Part shown: positions 34,252 to 42,991 of the stretch, one piece after another
How positions within the stretch are numbered: position 1 is the stretch's first letter
Layout: each line of letters opens with the position of its first letter
Assembly: GCF_008086205.1 (NCBI RefSeq)
Contig: NZ_VSKK01000002.1
Location: forward strand, 414,086-478,085
Length of the DNA: 64,000 nt
From: Bizionia myxarmorum
GTDB lineage: Bacteria > Bacteroidota > Bacteroidia > Flavobacteriales > Flavobacteriaceae
Reading direction: 5' to 3'
Notes under the pieces: generated by a model
The model's input: the letters and a program-made list of their open reading frames with translations, nothing else
Told to the model about the DNA's origin: nothing
Databases searched by the model: none
Made by a program: the position numbers and the translations under genes

Positions 34252-34725
34252 TTATCTATGGTGATACGGTTCGTTTTTTAGAATAGTATACGCACGATAA
34301 AACTGCTCCACTATAAACAACCGTATCATTTGGTGAGAAAATGTCATTTTAGACAACGATAATTTCCCTTGCGCTTTTTTGTAAATAGCTTCCGAAAATC
34401 CATAAGGGCCACCAATAACAAACACCAATTGTTTTACGCCTGAATTCATGTGTTTTTGAAGGTATTCGGAAAATTCAACCGAATCAAACTGTTTCCCATT
34501 TTCGTCTAATAAAATAAGAACATCTGTAGCGGTTAATTTTGCTAAAATAAGTTCACCTTCTTTTTCTTTTTGTTGAGATTCACTTAAGTTTTTAACTTTT
34601 TTTAAATCAGGAATAATTTCAAATTCAAACTTAATATAATGGGACAACCGCTTTTGGTAATCATCTATTAAAGTTTGTAGTTGTTTATTGTCCGTTTTGC
34701 CTATGGCCAAGAGTTTTATAGTCAT
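34252..34725 (-). CDS. rlmH: 23S rRNA (pseudouridine-1915-N3)-methyltransferase
   Basis: The 157-residue protein starts MTIKLLAIGKTD and ends with the conserved FSHQMIRLFIVEQFYRAY and NEPYHHR segments of the SPOUT enzyme RlmH. The SAM-binding GGPYGFSE motif is present. Length matches the family (155-159). An alternative TTG start two codons upstream is less likely. It methylates pseudouridine 1915 in helix 69 of 23S rRNA on assembled 70S ribosomes. Confidence 0.95.
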   Translation of the reverse strand: MTIKLLAIGKTDNKQLQTLIDDYQKRLSHYIKFEFEIIPDLKKVKNLSESQQKEKEGELILAKLTATDVLILLDENGKQFDSVEFSEYLQKHMNSGVKQLVFVIGGPYGFSEAIYKKAQGKLSLSKMTFSHQMIRLFIVEQFYRAYTILKNEPYHHR

Positions 34726-34858
34726 GTGCAAATTTATTGTTTTTCAAATTAATTTTCATTTATAAATTTATTAGTAAAAACTGGAAATATTTTTAGAGTT
34801 CAGATTGAAGGTTTAATTAAAAATGCTATATTTTCGTAGTATCTAAAATAATAATTTC

Positions 34859-35716
34859 ATGATATCACAAGATCAATTTGATAAAGAAATAGAACTAATA
34901 ATCACAAATGCTATACGTGAAGACGTTGGTGATGGCGATCATAGTTCATTAGCGTGTATTCCAGCAGATGCCAAAGGAAAGGCAAAACTTTTGGTTAAAG
35001 ATAACGGCATAATTGCAGGTGTAGAATTAGCTAAAAAAGTATTTGCATACATTGATAAAAATTTAAAAGTGGAGACGCTTTTAGCAGATGGAAGTCCTGT
35101 TAAATATGGAGATATTGTTTTTTATGTGGATGGTTCTTCGCAATCAATTTTAAAAGCGGAGCGTTTGGTATTAAATGCCATGCAACGTATGAGCGCTATT
35201 GCTACCAAAACAAAGATTTTTGTGGATTTATTAGAAGGGACAGGAACTAAGATATTAGATACCCGAAAAACAACGCCTGGTATTCGTGCTCTGGAAAAAT
35301 GGGCGGTTAAAATTGGTGGAGGTGAAAATCACCGGTTTGCTCTATATGATATGATTATGTTAAAAGATAATCACATTGATTTTGCAGGTGGAATAACCAA
35401 GGCTATTGAAAAAACAAAGAACTATTTAAAAGAAACGAATCGCGATTTAAAAATAATTGTGGAAGCCAGAAACTTGGATGAAATTAAAGAAATTTTAAAA
35501 ACGGAAGGCGTTTATCGCATTTTAATAGACAACTTTAATTATGAGGATACTAGAAAAGCAGTCGCTTTAATTGGTAATCAATGTTTAACTGAAAGTTCTG
35601 GCGGTATAAATGAAGATAACATAAGAAATTACGCGGAATGTGGCGTGGATTATATTTCATCTGGTGCCTTAACACATTCCGTTCACAATATGGATTTAAG
35701 TCTGAAAGCGGTATAA
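34859..35716 (+). CDS. nadC: Nicotinate-nucleotide diphosphorylase (carboxylating)
   Basis: The 285-residue protein has the quinolinate phosphoribosyltransferase motifs IREDVGDGDHSS, AERLVLNAMQRMS, LDTRKTTPGIRALEKWAV and GGGENHRFALYDMIMLKDNH, and a C-terminal ESSGGINEDNIRNYAECGVD. It converts quinolinate and PRPP to nicotinate mononucleotide in de novo NAD synthesis. It heads a plus-strand run with the YihY and priA genes. Confidence 0.97.
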   Translation: MISQDQFDKEIELIITNAIREDVGDGDHSSLACIPADAKGKAKLLVKDNGIIAGVELAKKVFAYIDKNLKVETLLADGSPVKYGDIVFYVDGSSQSILKAERLVLNAMQRMSAIATKTKIFVDLLEGTGTKILDTRKTTPGIRALEKWAVKIGGGENHRFALYDMIMLKDNHIDFAGGITKAIEKTKNYLKETNRDLKIIVEARNLDEIKEILKTEGVYRILIDNFNYEDTRKAVALIGNQCLTESSGGINEDNIRNYAECGVDYISSGALTHSVHNMDLSLKAV

Positions 35717-35755
35717 AACACTAGACATAAATTTTAAAACGAATTAAACCTATAC

Positions 35756-36685
35756 ATGTCGCAACCTGTAGAAGAGAGATTAGCAAAAATTCCCGTTATT
35801 AATTTGGTGGTAAAATTTTTGAAGAAAATCAAATTACCAGGTTTGGAAGGCTTGTCATTGTATGATTTAATGGAACTTTATACCATTGGTATTGCAAAAG
35901 GAGCATTAACAACGCGAGCTAGTGCTATTGCTTTCAACTTCTTCACTGCTATTTTTCCTTTTTTATTATTTGTGCTTATTGTAATTCCATATATCCCGAT
36001 TGACGATTTTAAAATAGAATTCCAACGTTTTCTAAACGGCTTTTTACCGCCAAGTACTTCAGATTTTTTCTTTGCTAATATTTTTGAAAACATAGACAGT
36101 TCGGAGCGTGGTGGCTTATTATCTTCTGTTTTTTTAGTGTCTATTGCCTTAATGGCCAATGGAATTAGTGCTGTTTTTGCGGGTTTTGAAAGCTCTTATC
36201 ACGAGCAATTAAGCAGAAATATCGTTAAGCAATATTTGTATGCTTTAGGTGTGGCTTTAATTTTGGCCTTTCTGTCTATTTTAACTGTGGCTTTTTTTGG
36301 ATATTTTCAGATATATATTTTAGGAAATTTGCAAACCTATGGCTATGTAGATAAAGCAAATACCATAATTTGGATTCATACTGTGAAATATTTATTCTTC
36401 GTGAGTATGATATATATTGCAACTGCTACCTTATATTATTTTGGAACACGAGAAGGAAAGGAGTCCCGATTCTTTTCTATTGGCGCTTTATTTACAACCT
36501 TACTCATTATTTTAACGTCTTACTTATTCGGAATTTATATTGAAAATTTCTCGCAGTATAACGAACTTTATGGCTCTATAGGTGCGCTTTTAATTTTGCT
36601 ATTTTATCTTTGGCTAAACAGTAATATTCTCCTCATGGGTTACGAGTTAAATGCATCCTTAAATCAATTACGAAAAGGTTTTTAA
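35756..36685 (+). CDS. YihY/BrkB family membrane protein
   Basis: The 309-residue protein has about six transmembrane helices. The family core reads ASAIAFNFFTAIFPFLLFVL, with a following MANGISAVFAGFESSYHE segment and a conserved C-terminal half (YGSIGALLILLFYLWLNSN). The stop and the next start are separated by one base, indicating coupling with priA. The family's function is not settled; older annotation as ribonuclease BN is incorrect. Confidence 0.9.
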   Translation: MSQPVEERLAKIPVINLVVKFLKKIKLPGLEGLSLYDLMELYTIGIAKGALTTRASAIAFNFFTAIFPFLLFVLIVIPYIPIDDFKIEFQRFLNGFLPPSTSDFFFANIFENIDSSERGGLLSSVFLVSIALMANGISAVFAGFESSYHEQLSRNIVKQYLYALGVALILAFLSILTVAFFGYFQIYILGNLQTYGYVDKANTIIWIHTVKYLFFVSMIYIATATLYYFGTREGKESRFFSIGALFTTLLIILTSYLFGIYIENFSQYNELYGSIGALLILLFYLWLNSNILLMGYELNASLNQLRKGF

Positions 36686-36686
36686 T

Positions 36687-39143
36687 ATGAAGTTGTATTT
36701 TGTTAATGTTATATTACCAATTCCTATTGAAAACAGCTTTACCTATAGTATTACGGCTGCCGAATCTGAATTTATAATTCCAGGTATGCGTATTTCAGTG
36801 CCTTTTGGGAAAAATAAAATTTATACAGGCATTGTAGAATCCGTTCATAATGAAAAGCCGCTAAAATATGACGCCAAGGAAATTCATCAAATTTTAGATG
36901 AAACACCTATCGTTACCGACACACAATTTCAGCTTTGGGAATGGATTTCAAAATATTATATGTGCACCGTTGGTGAAGTCATGCGTGCTGCACTGCCTGG
37001 TGCTTTTATTTTGGATAGTGAAACCATGATTTCTAAAAATCTAAATTTGGAAATCGATGAAGCCGATTTAAAAGATGATGAGTTTTTAATCTACGAAGCC
37101 TTACAGCATCAAACATCCTTAAAAATTCAGGATATCAGTAATATTGTGGATAAAAAGAATGTATTACCTCTGGTGAAACGTCTATTAGAAAAGTCTGCAA
37201 TTTCTGTTCACGAAGAAATTTTTGATAAGTATAAACCGAAATTGCTGCGTTATGTGAAACTTCAAAATAAGTTTCATGCGCAAGATGCTTTACAGGCATT
37301 ATTAGAAGAATTAAGTCGTGCGCCTAAACAACGGGAGGTGGTAATGACGCTTTTTTCATTGACTGCTAAAAGTAAAAAACCAATTCCTGTTGCCGATTTA
37401 ACGACAGCGAGTAATAGTTCTTCAGCTATTGTTAAATCCCTGATAGATAAAGAAATTTTAGAGGAATATTTTGTGCAAACGGATCGGGTTCAGTATGACA
37501 ATCAAGATACGGAAGGCTCTAAACACCTTAATGATGCGCAGGAAACTGCCATGAAAGAAATATTAGATTCTTTTGAAAATCAAAATATTGTATTGCTCCA
37601 TGGTGTAACATCATCTGGGAAAACAGAAATATATGTCAAGCTTATTGAAGACGCTTTAAAGCAAGGCAAGCAAGTGTTGTATTTGTTACCAGAAATTGCT
37701 TTAACCACCCAATTGGTATCACGATTACAGAACTATTTTGGAGAACAAGTGGCTGTATTTCATTCTAAATATTCTTCTAATGAACGGGTTGAAGTTTGGA
37801 ATCAGGTATTAAGCAATTCACCGAAAGCACAAGTTATTCTTGGGGCACGTTCATCTGTTTTATTGCCATTTCATGATTTAGGTTTGGTAATTGTTGATGA
37901 AGAGCACGAGCAATCTTACAAACAATTTGATCCAGCACCACGATATCATGCGCGTGATACAGCCATCGTTTTAGCCCATATTTTTAAAACTAAAACACTT
38001 TTAGGGTCTGCCACACCAAGCTTAGAGAGTTATTTTAACGCACAACAGCAAAAATATGGATTGGTAGAACTTACCACCCGTTTTAATGATGTTATGATGC
38101 CTGAAATAGAGTTAGTGGATATTAAAGACAAACAAAAACGGAAACGCATGAAAGGTCATTTCAGCGATAGGTTGATTGAAGAAATGACTGAAACGTTGAA
38201 AGACGGCCATCAAATTATATTATTTCAAAACCGTCGCGGTTATTCCCCTATTATAGAATGCGAAACTTGTGGACATTCGCCCCAATGTCCAAGTTGTGAT
38301 GTGAGCTTAACCTACCATCAATATCGCGATCAGTTACGCTGTCATTACTGTGGTTATAACAGTTTGATGATTAAAAAATGTGAAGCCTGCGGTAGTTTTG
38401 AATTGGATAATAAGGGTTTTGGAACCGAACAAGTAGAGAAGGAGGTTAGCGTCTTATTTCCAGATCATAAAGTAGGTCGTATGGATTTAGATACGACTCG
38501 CGGCAAATATGGTTATGAGAAAATAATTTCTTCTTTTGAAAATCAGGAGGTTGATATTTTAGTTGGCACACAAATGCTAACCAAAGGTTTAGATTTTAGG
38601 AATGTAAAATTAGTTGGCGTTATGAATGCTGATAATCTTCTTAATTTCCCAGATTTCAGAGCACATGAACGTAGCTTTCAATTATTGTTGCAGGTTTCTG
38701 GAAGAGCAGGCCGAACGGATAAACGCGGGAAAGTTTTGATTCAAACCTATAATCCGCATCATAATATTTTACAACAAGTGGCTAGTAATGATTATCCGCG
38801 AATGTTTAAAGAGCAAATGGATGATCGGTATAACTTTAAATATCCACCCATTTATCGTTTAATAAAAATCACCCTAAAGCACAGAGATTATAATAAGGTT
38901 AATGTTGGTGCCGATTGGTTTGCAAAAGCGCTGCAACAGGTTTTTAAAAACAATGTTTTAGGTCCAGAGTTTCCGCCAGTTTCAAGGATTCGGAATCAGT
39001 ATCATAAAAATATATTAGTAAAAATTCCGAGCAAGCAATCTTTAGCTAAAACCAAAGAGGCGATTTTAAAAATTAATACGAGCTTTTCTAGCGTGAAGGA
39101 TTTTAGGCCTGTTCGTGTAATTCTAAATGTGGATAATTATTAG
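36687..39143 (+). CDS. priA: Primosomal protein N' (replication restart helicase)
   Basis: The 818-residue protein has an N-terminal DNA-binding domain. The helicase core has Walker A HGVTSSGKTEIY, LPEIALTTQLVSRL, DEEHEQSYKQ and GSATPSLES. A zinc-binding insert with paired cysteines (CETCGHSPQCPSC and CHYCGYN...CEACGS) precedes the C-terminal helicase motifs (GTQMLTKGLDF, QVSGRAGR). It reloads the replisome at stalled forks. Length is slightly above the E. coli protein. It ends before a bidirectional terminator. Confidence 0.97.
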   Translation: MKLYFVNVILPIPIENSFTYSITAAESEFIIPGMRISVPFGKNKIYTGIVESVHNEKPLKYDAKEIHQILDETPIVTDTQFQLWEWISKYYMCTVGEVMRAALPGAFILDSETMISKNLNLEIDEADLKDDEFLIYEALQHQTSLKIQDISNIVDKKNVLPLVKRLLEKSAISVHEEIFDKYKPKLLRYVKLQNKFHAQDALQALLEELSRAPKQREVVMTLFSLTAKSKKPIPVADLTTASNSSSAIVKSLIDKEILEEYFVQTDRVQYDNQDTEGSKHLNDAQETAMKEILDSFENQNIVLLHGVTSSGKTEIYVKLIEDALKQGKQVLYLLPEIALTTQLVSRLQNYFGEQVAVFHSKYSSNERVEVWNQVLSNSPKAQVILGARSSVLLPFHDLGLVIVDEEHEQSYKQFDPAPRYHARDTAIVLAHIFKTKTLLGSATPSLESYFNAQQQKYGLVELTTRFNDVMMPEIELVDIKDKQKRKRMKGHFSDRLIEEMTETLKDGHQIILFQNRRGYSPIIECETCGHSPQCPSCDVSLTYHQYRDQLRCHYCGYNSLMIKKCEACGSFELDNKGFGTEQVEKEVSVLFPDHKVGRMDLDTTRGKYGYEKIISSFENQEVDILVGTQMLTKGLDFRNVKLVGVMNADNLLNFPDFRAHERSFQLLLQVSGRAGRTDKRGKVLIQTYNPHHNILQQVASNDYPRMFKEQMDDRYNFKYPPIYRLIKITLKHRDYNKVNVGADWFAKALQQVFKNNVLGPEFPPVSRIRNQYHKNILVKIPSKQSLAKTKEAILKINTSFSSVKDFRPVRVILNVDNY

Positions 39144-39191
39144 TAGAATCGGTTAAAAAACAGATAAGTTTACAAATATTGATAAAGTCAG

Positions 39192-39223
39192 CTCGAGCGC
39201 CTGTCTGCCGACAGGCAGTCGAG
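39192..39223. repeat. REP-like palindrome, apparently nested
   Basis: CTCGA (39192-39196) pairs with TCGAG (39219-39223), and inside it GCCTGTC (39199-39205) pairs with GACAGGC (39210-39216) around a TGCC loop. It stands out as GC-rich in AT-rich surroundings. Removing 16 inner bases would leave the compact motif GCTCGAGCGCAGTCGAG, which I recall as a common dispersed repeat in flavobacteria. Confidence 0.6.
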
Positions 39224-39251
39224 AACTTTTAACTACAGAAAATATAAAACA

Positions 39252-39287
39252 AAAAAAATCCTGATGTTTTCATCAGGATTTTTTTTA
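39252..39287. terminator. Bidirectional terminator between priA and the LytTR gene
   Basis: AAAATCCTGATG pairs with CATCAGGATTTT around a TTTC-type loop, with A-run before and T-run after. It can serve both convergent genes. Confidence 0.88.
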
Positions 39288-39980
39288 AATATTGTTGAGT
39301 GCATCAACGAGTTGGGTCTTTTTATTCCTACTTAAAGGAATTTCATAAGTTCCAACCTCTACGTTTTTACTATTGAAACGATCCACTTTATCGAGGTTTA
39401 CAATATAAGATTTGTGAATGCGCAAAAATTTACCTTCTGGCAATTCATTTTCAAAAGCTTTCATCGTGGAAAGTACCACAAGACTTGTTTCTTCAGTAAC
39501 TAATTTGACATAGTCACCCAATGCTTCAATCCACTTAATGTCTTTAATATATACTTTACGTTTCTTCAGATTACTTTTTACAAAAATATGTTCACCTTCT
39601 GTTTCGTTGAAGTCTAATTTAAGTTTATGTTGTTCTACAGCTTTATCAACAGCTACATTAAAGCGCTCTCTTGTAATAGGTTTGTGCAGATAATCCGTAG
39701 CATCATAATTAAATGCTTTAAAGGCATATTCTGTTTTTCCTGTTACAAAAATAATTTGAGGCTTATTATTTAAAACGTCAAGCAACTCAAAACCATTTAA
39801 CACAGGCATTTCAATATCCAAAAAGATTAAGTCTACTTTATGGGTATTCAAACCATTTTTAGTTTCAAGCGCACTGTTGTATTCGGCAATTAAGTTAAGA
39901 GAAGGATGATTTTCAATTAACTTAACAATTGAGAGACGTTGTATCGCTGAGTCGTCAACTACTACACAGTTTAATGTCAT
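39285..39980 (-). CDS. LytTR-family response regulator
   Basis: The 231-residue protein has a receiver domain (about 1-115) with CVVVDDSAIQR and the phosphoacceptor segment DLIFLDIEMPVLNGFELL. The C-terminal LytTR DNA-binding domain (about 130-231) has WIEALGDYVKLV and FLRIHKSYIVNLDKVDRF. The open frame reaches 21 codons further upstream, but MTLNCVVVDDS is the normal start. A partner histidine kinase is not next to it; the neighbouring genes are priA and rpsF. Targets are unknown. Confidence 0.92.
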   Translation of the reverse strand: MTLNCVVVDDSAIQRLSIVKLIENHPSLNLIAEYNSALETKNGLNTHKVDLIFLDIEMPVLNGFELLDVLNNKPQIIFVTGKTEYAFKAFNYDATDYLHKPITRERFNVAVDKAVEQHKLKLDFNETEGEHIFVKSNLKKRKVYIKDIKWIEALGDYVKLVTEETSLVVLSTMKAFENELPEGKFLRIHKSYIVNLDKVDRFNSKNVEVGTYEIPLSRNKKTQLVDALNNI

Positions 39981-40129
39981 AACATTTTGTTTTAGTTCGG
40001 TTAAGATATCGACAATAGTACAAAAAATTCGGTTAAAAACCAAAAAACATCGGCAAAACGTTTAATTTAACACTTCATTAACATTAGTTTTGGAAATGAG
40101 GATAAATATAAAATTTATTAGCAATTAAA

Positions 40130-40160
40130 TTGTAATATATGGATAAAAGAATTACTTTTG
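40130..40160 (+). promoter_or_regulatory. Bacteroidota promoter for rpsF-rpsR-rplI
   Basis: TTG (40130-40132), a 20-base spacer and TACTTTTG (40153-40160) match the -33/-7 consensus closely. The implied leader is about 25 nt, too short for a structured ribosomal-protein regulatory leader before rpsF. Confidence 0.75.
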
Positions 40161-40190
40161 CACTCATTTTTAACTATAAAATAGATTTTT

Positions 40191-40529
40191 ATGAATCATT
40201 ATGAAACTGTTTTCATCTTAAATCCCGTTTTATCTGAAGTTCAGATAAAGGAAACAGTACAGAAATACGAAGATTTTCTTGTTTCTAGAGGAGCGAAGAT
40301 GATATCCAAAGAAGATTGGGGCTTGAAAAAGTTAGCTTACCCAATCCAAAACAAAAAAAGTGGTTTTTACCACTTATTCGAATATCAAGTTGATGGCGAA
40401 GTTATCAATCCATTAGAAGTGGAATTTAGACGTGACGAGCGTTTTATGCGTTACTTAACTGTAACCCTAGATAAGCATGCTATATCTTGGGCAGAAAGAA
40501 GAAGAGTTAAACTTAAAGAAAAAGCGTAA
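40191..40529 (+). CDS. rpsF: 30S ribosomal protein bS6
   Basis: The 112-residue protein starts [16 protein letters not shown] and has the ferredoxin-like S6 fold with [21 protein letters not shown] and [18 protein letters not shown]. It binds S18 and the central domain of 16S rRNA. It opens the conserved S6-S18-L9 operon. Confidence 0.98.
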   Translation: MNHYETVFILNPVLSEVQIKETVQKYEDFLVSRGAKMISKEDWGLKKLAYPIQNKKSGFYHLFEYQVDGEVINPLEVEFRRDERFMRYLTVTLDKHAISWAERRRVKLKEKA

Positions 40530-40531
40530 TT

Positions 40532-40828
40532 ATGTCATCTATAGAGCAACAAGCAAAAGGAAAGAAAGACGGTGAAATTAGATATTTAACACCGTTAAAC
40601 ATAGATACCAATAAAGCGAAAAAATACTGTCGTTTTAAAAAATCTGGTATTAAATATGTGGATTATAAAAATCCAGACTGGTTATTAGGTTTTGTTAACG
40701 AACAAGGTAAAATTTTACCAAGACGTTTAACTGGAACTTCTTTAAAATACCAAAGAAAAGTGTCTGTAGCTGTTAAAAGAGCACGTCACTTAGCATTAAT
40801 GCCATATGTGGCCGATTTATTAAAATAA
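40532..40828 (+). CDS. rpsR: 30S ribosomal protein bS18
   Basis: The 98-residue protein has the S18 core: [40 protein letters not shown] and [14 protein letters not shown]. It lies 2 bases after rpsF. The N-terminus is longer than in E. coli, as usual in Bacteroidota. Confidence 0.98.
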   Translation: MSSIEQQAKGKKDGEIRYLTPLNIDTNKAKKYCRFKKSGIKYVDYKNPDWLLGFVNEQGKILPRRLTGTSLKYQRKVSVAVKRARHLALMPYVADLLK

Positions 40829-40841
40829 AATACTCATAACA

Positions 40842-41303
40842 ATGGAACTTATATTAAAACAAGACGTTGAAAATTTAGGATTTAAAGACGATGTTGTAAC
40901 AGTTAAGAACGGTTATGGGAGAAATTTTTTAATTCCTCATGGTCAAGCTGTTTTAGCTACAATTTCTGCAAAGAAAGTATTAGCTGAAAACTTAAAGCAA
41001 CGTGCATTTAAAGACAAGAAAATTATTGATGATGCTACTAAAATTGCAGATGCTATCAAATCTTTAGAAATTAAGATTATGGCTAAAGCAACAGAAGGTG
41101 CATCAGCTGGAGATAAATTATTTGGTTCTATAACCAAAGCAGATTTAGTAGAAGCTTTTGAAAAAGAAGGACATACTATTGACAAGAAATTCATTACTAT
41201 TACCGGTGGTAGTATTAAGCGTTTAGGTCAGTATGATGCTGTTATTCGTTTACATAGAGAAGTAACTGTTGAATTACCTTTCGAGGTAATTGCACAAGCC
41301 TAA
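40842..41303 (+). CDS. rplI: 50S ribosomal protein bL9
   Basis: The 153-residue protein starts MELILKQDVENLGFKDDVVTVKNGYGRNFL, the L9 N-terminal domain. A connecting helix and the C-terminal domain (GDKLFGSITKADLVEAFEKEG, VIRLHREVTVELPFEV) follow. It ends the operon, 13 bases after rpsR, before a strong terminator. Confidence 0.98.
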   Translation: MELILKQDVENLGFKDDVVTVKNGYGRNFLIPHGQAVLATISAKKVLAENLKQRAFKDKKIIDDATKIADAIKSLEIKIMAKATEGASAGDKLFGSITKADLVEAFEKEGHTIDKKFITITGGSIKRLGQYDAVIRLHREVTVELPFEVIAQA

Positions 41304-41327
41304 TAGCGCATCTCTATATTGTATATT

Positions 41328-41363
41328 AAAAACCGTTTGGAATGTCTCTAAACGGTTTTTTTA
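41328..41363 (+). terminator. Terminator of the S6-S18-L9 operon
   Basis: AAAAACCGTTT (41328-41338) pairs with AAACGGTTTTT (41350-41360) and is followed by T residues. Confidence 0.88.
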
Positions 41364-41388
41364 ATTTAAATATTTAAAGTTTTTTATC

Positions 41389-42273
41389 ATGCGAATTATT
41401 TATCTTTTTGCCTTTTTACTAATCTTCTCCTGTAAAGAGAATACCGAAAAAGTACCAGAAACTTCGAAAGCTGTTTTAAAACCATCCGCTTTAATTGCTG
41501 CATTTCAATATAAAACCAATCAGGCACCATTAATTAGTGTGCATCGTGGTGGCGTTGGAATTCTTAACTATGCCGAAAACTGTTTGGAAACTATTAAATA
41601 CATTAATGATAGTATTGCTGCAGTTTTTGAAATTGATATTGCTAGAACTAAAGATGGCGTTCTCGTTTTAATGCACGATAACACATTGGAGCGTACCACT
41701 ACTGGAACAGACAATTTAACGAAGTATACCTTTGAAGAACTTCAAGCTTTTAACTTAAAAGATGACTTCGGAAATGTTACTAATTTTAAAATCCCGAAAT
41801 TTGCCGATGTTTTAAACTGGTCTAAAGAAAATAATGCCATTTTAACAGTGGATATTAAGCGAAGTGTGGATGTTGCCGATGTTATACAAGCCATTAGAGA
41901 TGCAAAAGCAGAAGATATTGCGCTTATAATTACCTATGATATGGAACAAGCAAAGAAAGCCTATGCTTTAGCTCCCGATTTATTATTGTCCGTTTCAGCT
42001 AGAAATCAGCAGGAATTAGATTGGTTATTAGAATCGGAGATACCAACCCAAAACATGTTAGCTTTTACAGGAACTAAATTATCAGATACCAGTTTATACA
42101 ATAATTTGCATAAAAAAGGTATTCAAACCATGTTAGGAACACTTGGTAACTTGGACAAACAAGCGGAAGCCAAAGGCGATTCTCTTTATATAAAATGGCA
42201 GAAATTAGGTATTGATATTTTTGCTACAGACAGAGCTTTTGAAGCGGCCAAGGCATTAAAAATTGAAAAATAA
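41389..42273 (+). CDS. Glycerophosphodiester phosphodiesterase lipoprotein
   Basis: The 294-residue protein has a lipobox (FAFLLIFSC, Cys15) and a GDPD TIM-barrel. Catalytic and metal-binding segments are SVHRGG, NCLETIKYI, FEIDIARTKDGVLVLMHD and TLERTTTGT, and a later VDIKRS. It should release alcohols from glycerophosphodiesters at the envelope. It lies in the same direction as the DUF6495-like gene 26 bases downstream, so they may be co-transcribed. Confidence 0.88.
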   Translation: MRIIYLFAFLLIFSCKENTEKVPETSKAVLKPSALIAAFQYKTNQAPLISVHRGGVGILNYAENCLETIKYINDSIAAVFEIDIARTKDGVLVLMHDNTLERTTTGTDNLTKYTFEELQAFNLKDDFGNVTNFKIPKFADVLNWSKENNAILTVDIKRSVDVADVIQAIRDAKAEDIALIITYDMEQAKKAYALAPDLLLSVSARNQQELDWLLESEIPTQNMLAFTGTKLSDTSLYNNLHKKGIQTMLGTLGNLDKQAEAKGDSLYIKWQKLGIDIFATDRAFEAAKALKIEK

Positions 42274-42299
42274 GTGATTAATTAAAGAATTTTTTACCC

Positions 42300-42767
42300 A
42301 TGAAATACGCAAGATTAACCAAAGAACAATTTGAAGAATTACATCAAGAGTTTATAAATTTTCTAGCGACACAGACCATCTCGGCTGACGAGTGGACTGA
42401 AATTAAAACCAATAAACCAGAAGTAGCCGAACAGGAACTAGATGTGTTTAGCGATTTAGTTTGGGAAGGTGTTTTAAGTAATATTGAATTTATTGAGCAT
42501 ATTTCGCCACAGCAAATTCATTTATTTAAATTGAAAGAAGACCACATGCAGCTGATTGCTATTAAGTTGAAAAACCCTATAGATTTAACCACCAAAGATG
42601 GTTTTAACTGGTTACGTGAAAACTTAATGGATGAAGATGTGGAGTTTTTACAAGCTAAAAAAGACTATTCAGACGATAAGAATAAAGATAAATTTCAACT
42701 AATTCAACAAGGTGGTTCCATTACAAAAGGAGAACTGTTTGGGTATTTAGATAAGTTGATTAATTAA
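42300..42767 (+). CDS. DUF6495-like cytoplasmic protein
   Basis: The 155-residue protein has no signal peptide or membrane helix. It starts MKYARLTKEQFEELHQEFI and contains EWTEIKTNKPEVAEQELDVF and LWENL-type segments, a pattern I associate with the flavobacterial DUF6495 family. It is acidic and mostly helical. Function is unknown, and the family number is from memory. Confidence 0.6.
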   Translation: MKYARLTKEQFEELHQEFINFLATQTISADEWTEIKTNKPEVAEQELDVFSDLVWEGVLSNIEFIEHISPQQIHLFKLKEDHMQLIAIKLKNPIDLTTKDGFNWLRENLMDEDVEFLQAKKDYSDDKNKDKFQLIQQGGSITKGELFGYLDKLIN

Positions 42768-42773
42768 TAAAAG

Positions 42774-42890
42774 CATGGTCCTTGCGAGGAACGACGGAAA
42801 AAAAAACATAGCAATCCGTTCAGTTAGTATCCAATAACTATTACAAAGATTACCACGTTTTTTTTCTATTGAAAAAGATCGTAATGACTG
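42774..42890. repeat. Degenerate dispersed palindromic repeat
   Basis: The left end reads CCTTGCGAGGAACGACGG and AGCAATCCGT. The right end, in reverse complement, begins GTCATTACGATC and includes GTGGTAATCTTTG. These match two halves of a repeat family (TCATTGCGAGGAACGAAGCAATC-type) seen between genes in many Bacteroidota. It has decayed and contains runs of A and T. Confidence 0.5.
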
Positions 42891-42931
42891 CTGATTATTA
42901 ATTATTTTTGTTCAAGATTTAATTTATAGTA

Positions 42932-42982
42932 TAAATGAGTCCCGACGTTTGTTGGGAATAAAAAAGATTCCCACTTTCGTGG
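42932..42982. repeat. Pair of short hairpins before hisS
   Basis: TCCCGACGTTTGTTGGGA and TTCCCACTTTCGTGGGAA each form a short stem-loop just upstream of the hisS start codon. They could be dispersed-repeat remnants or a structured leader. The second stem ends about 10 bases before the ATG and might influence translation. Confidence 0.45.
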
Positions 42983-42991
42983 GAAAAGATT

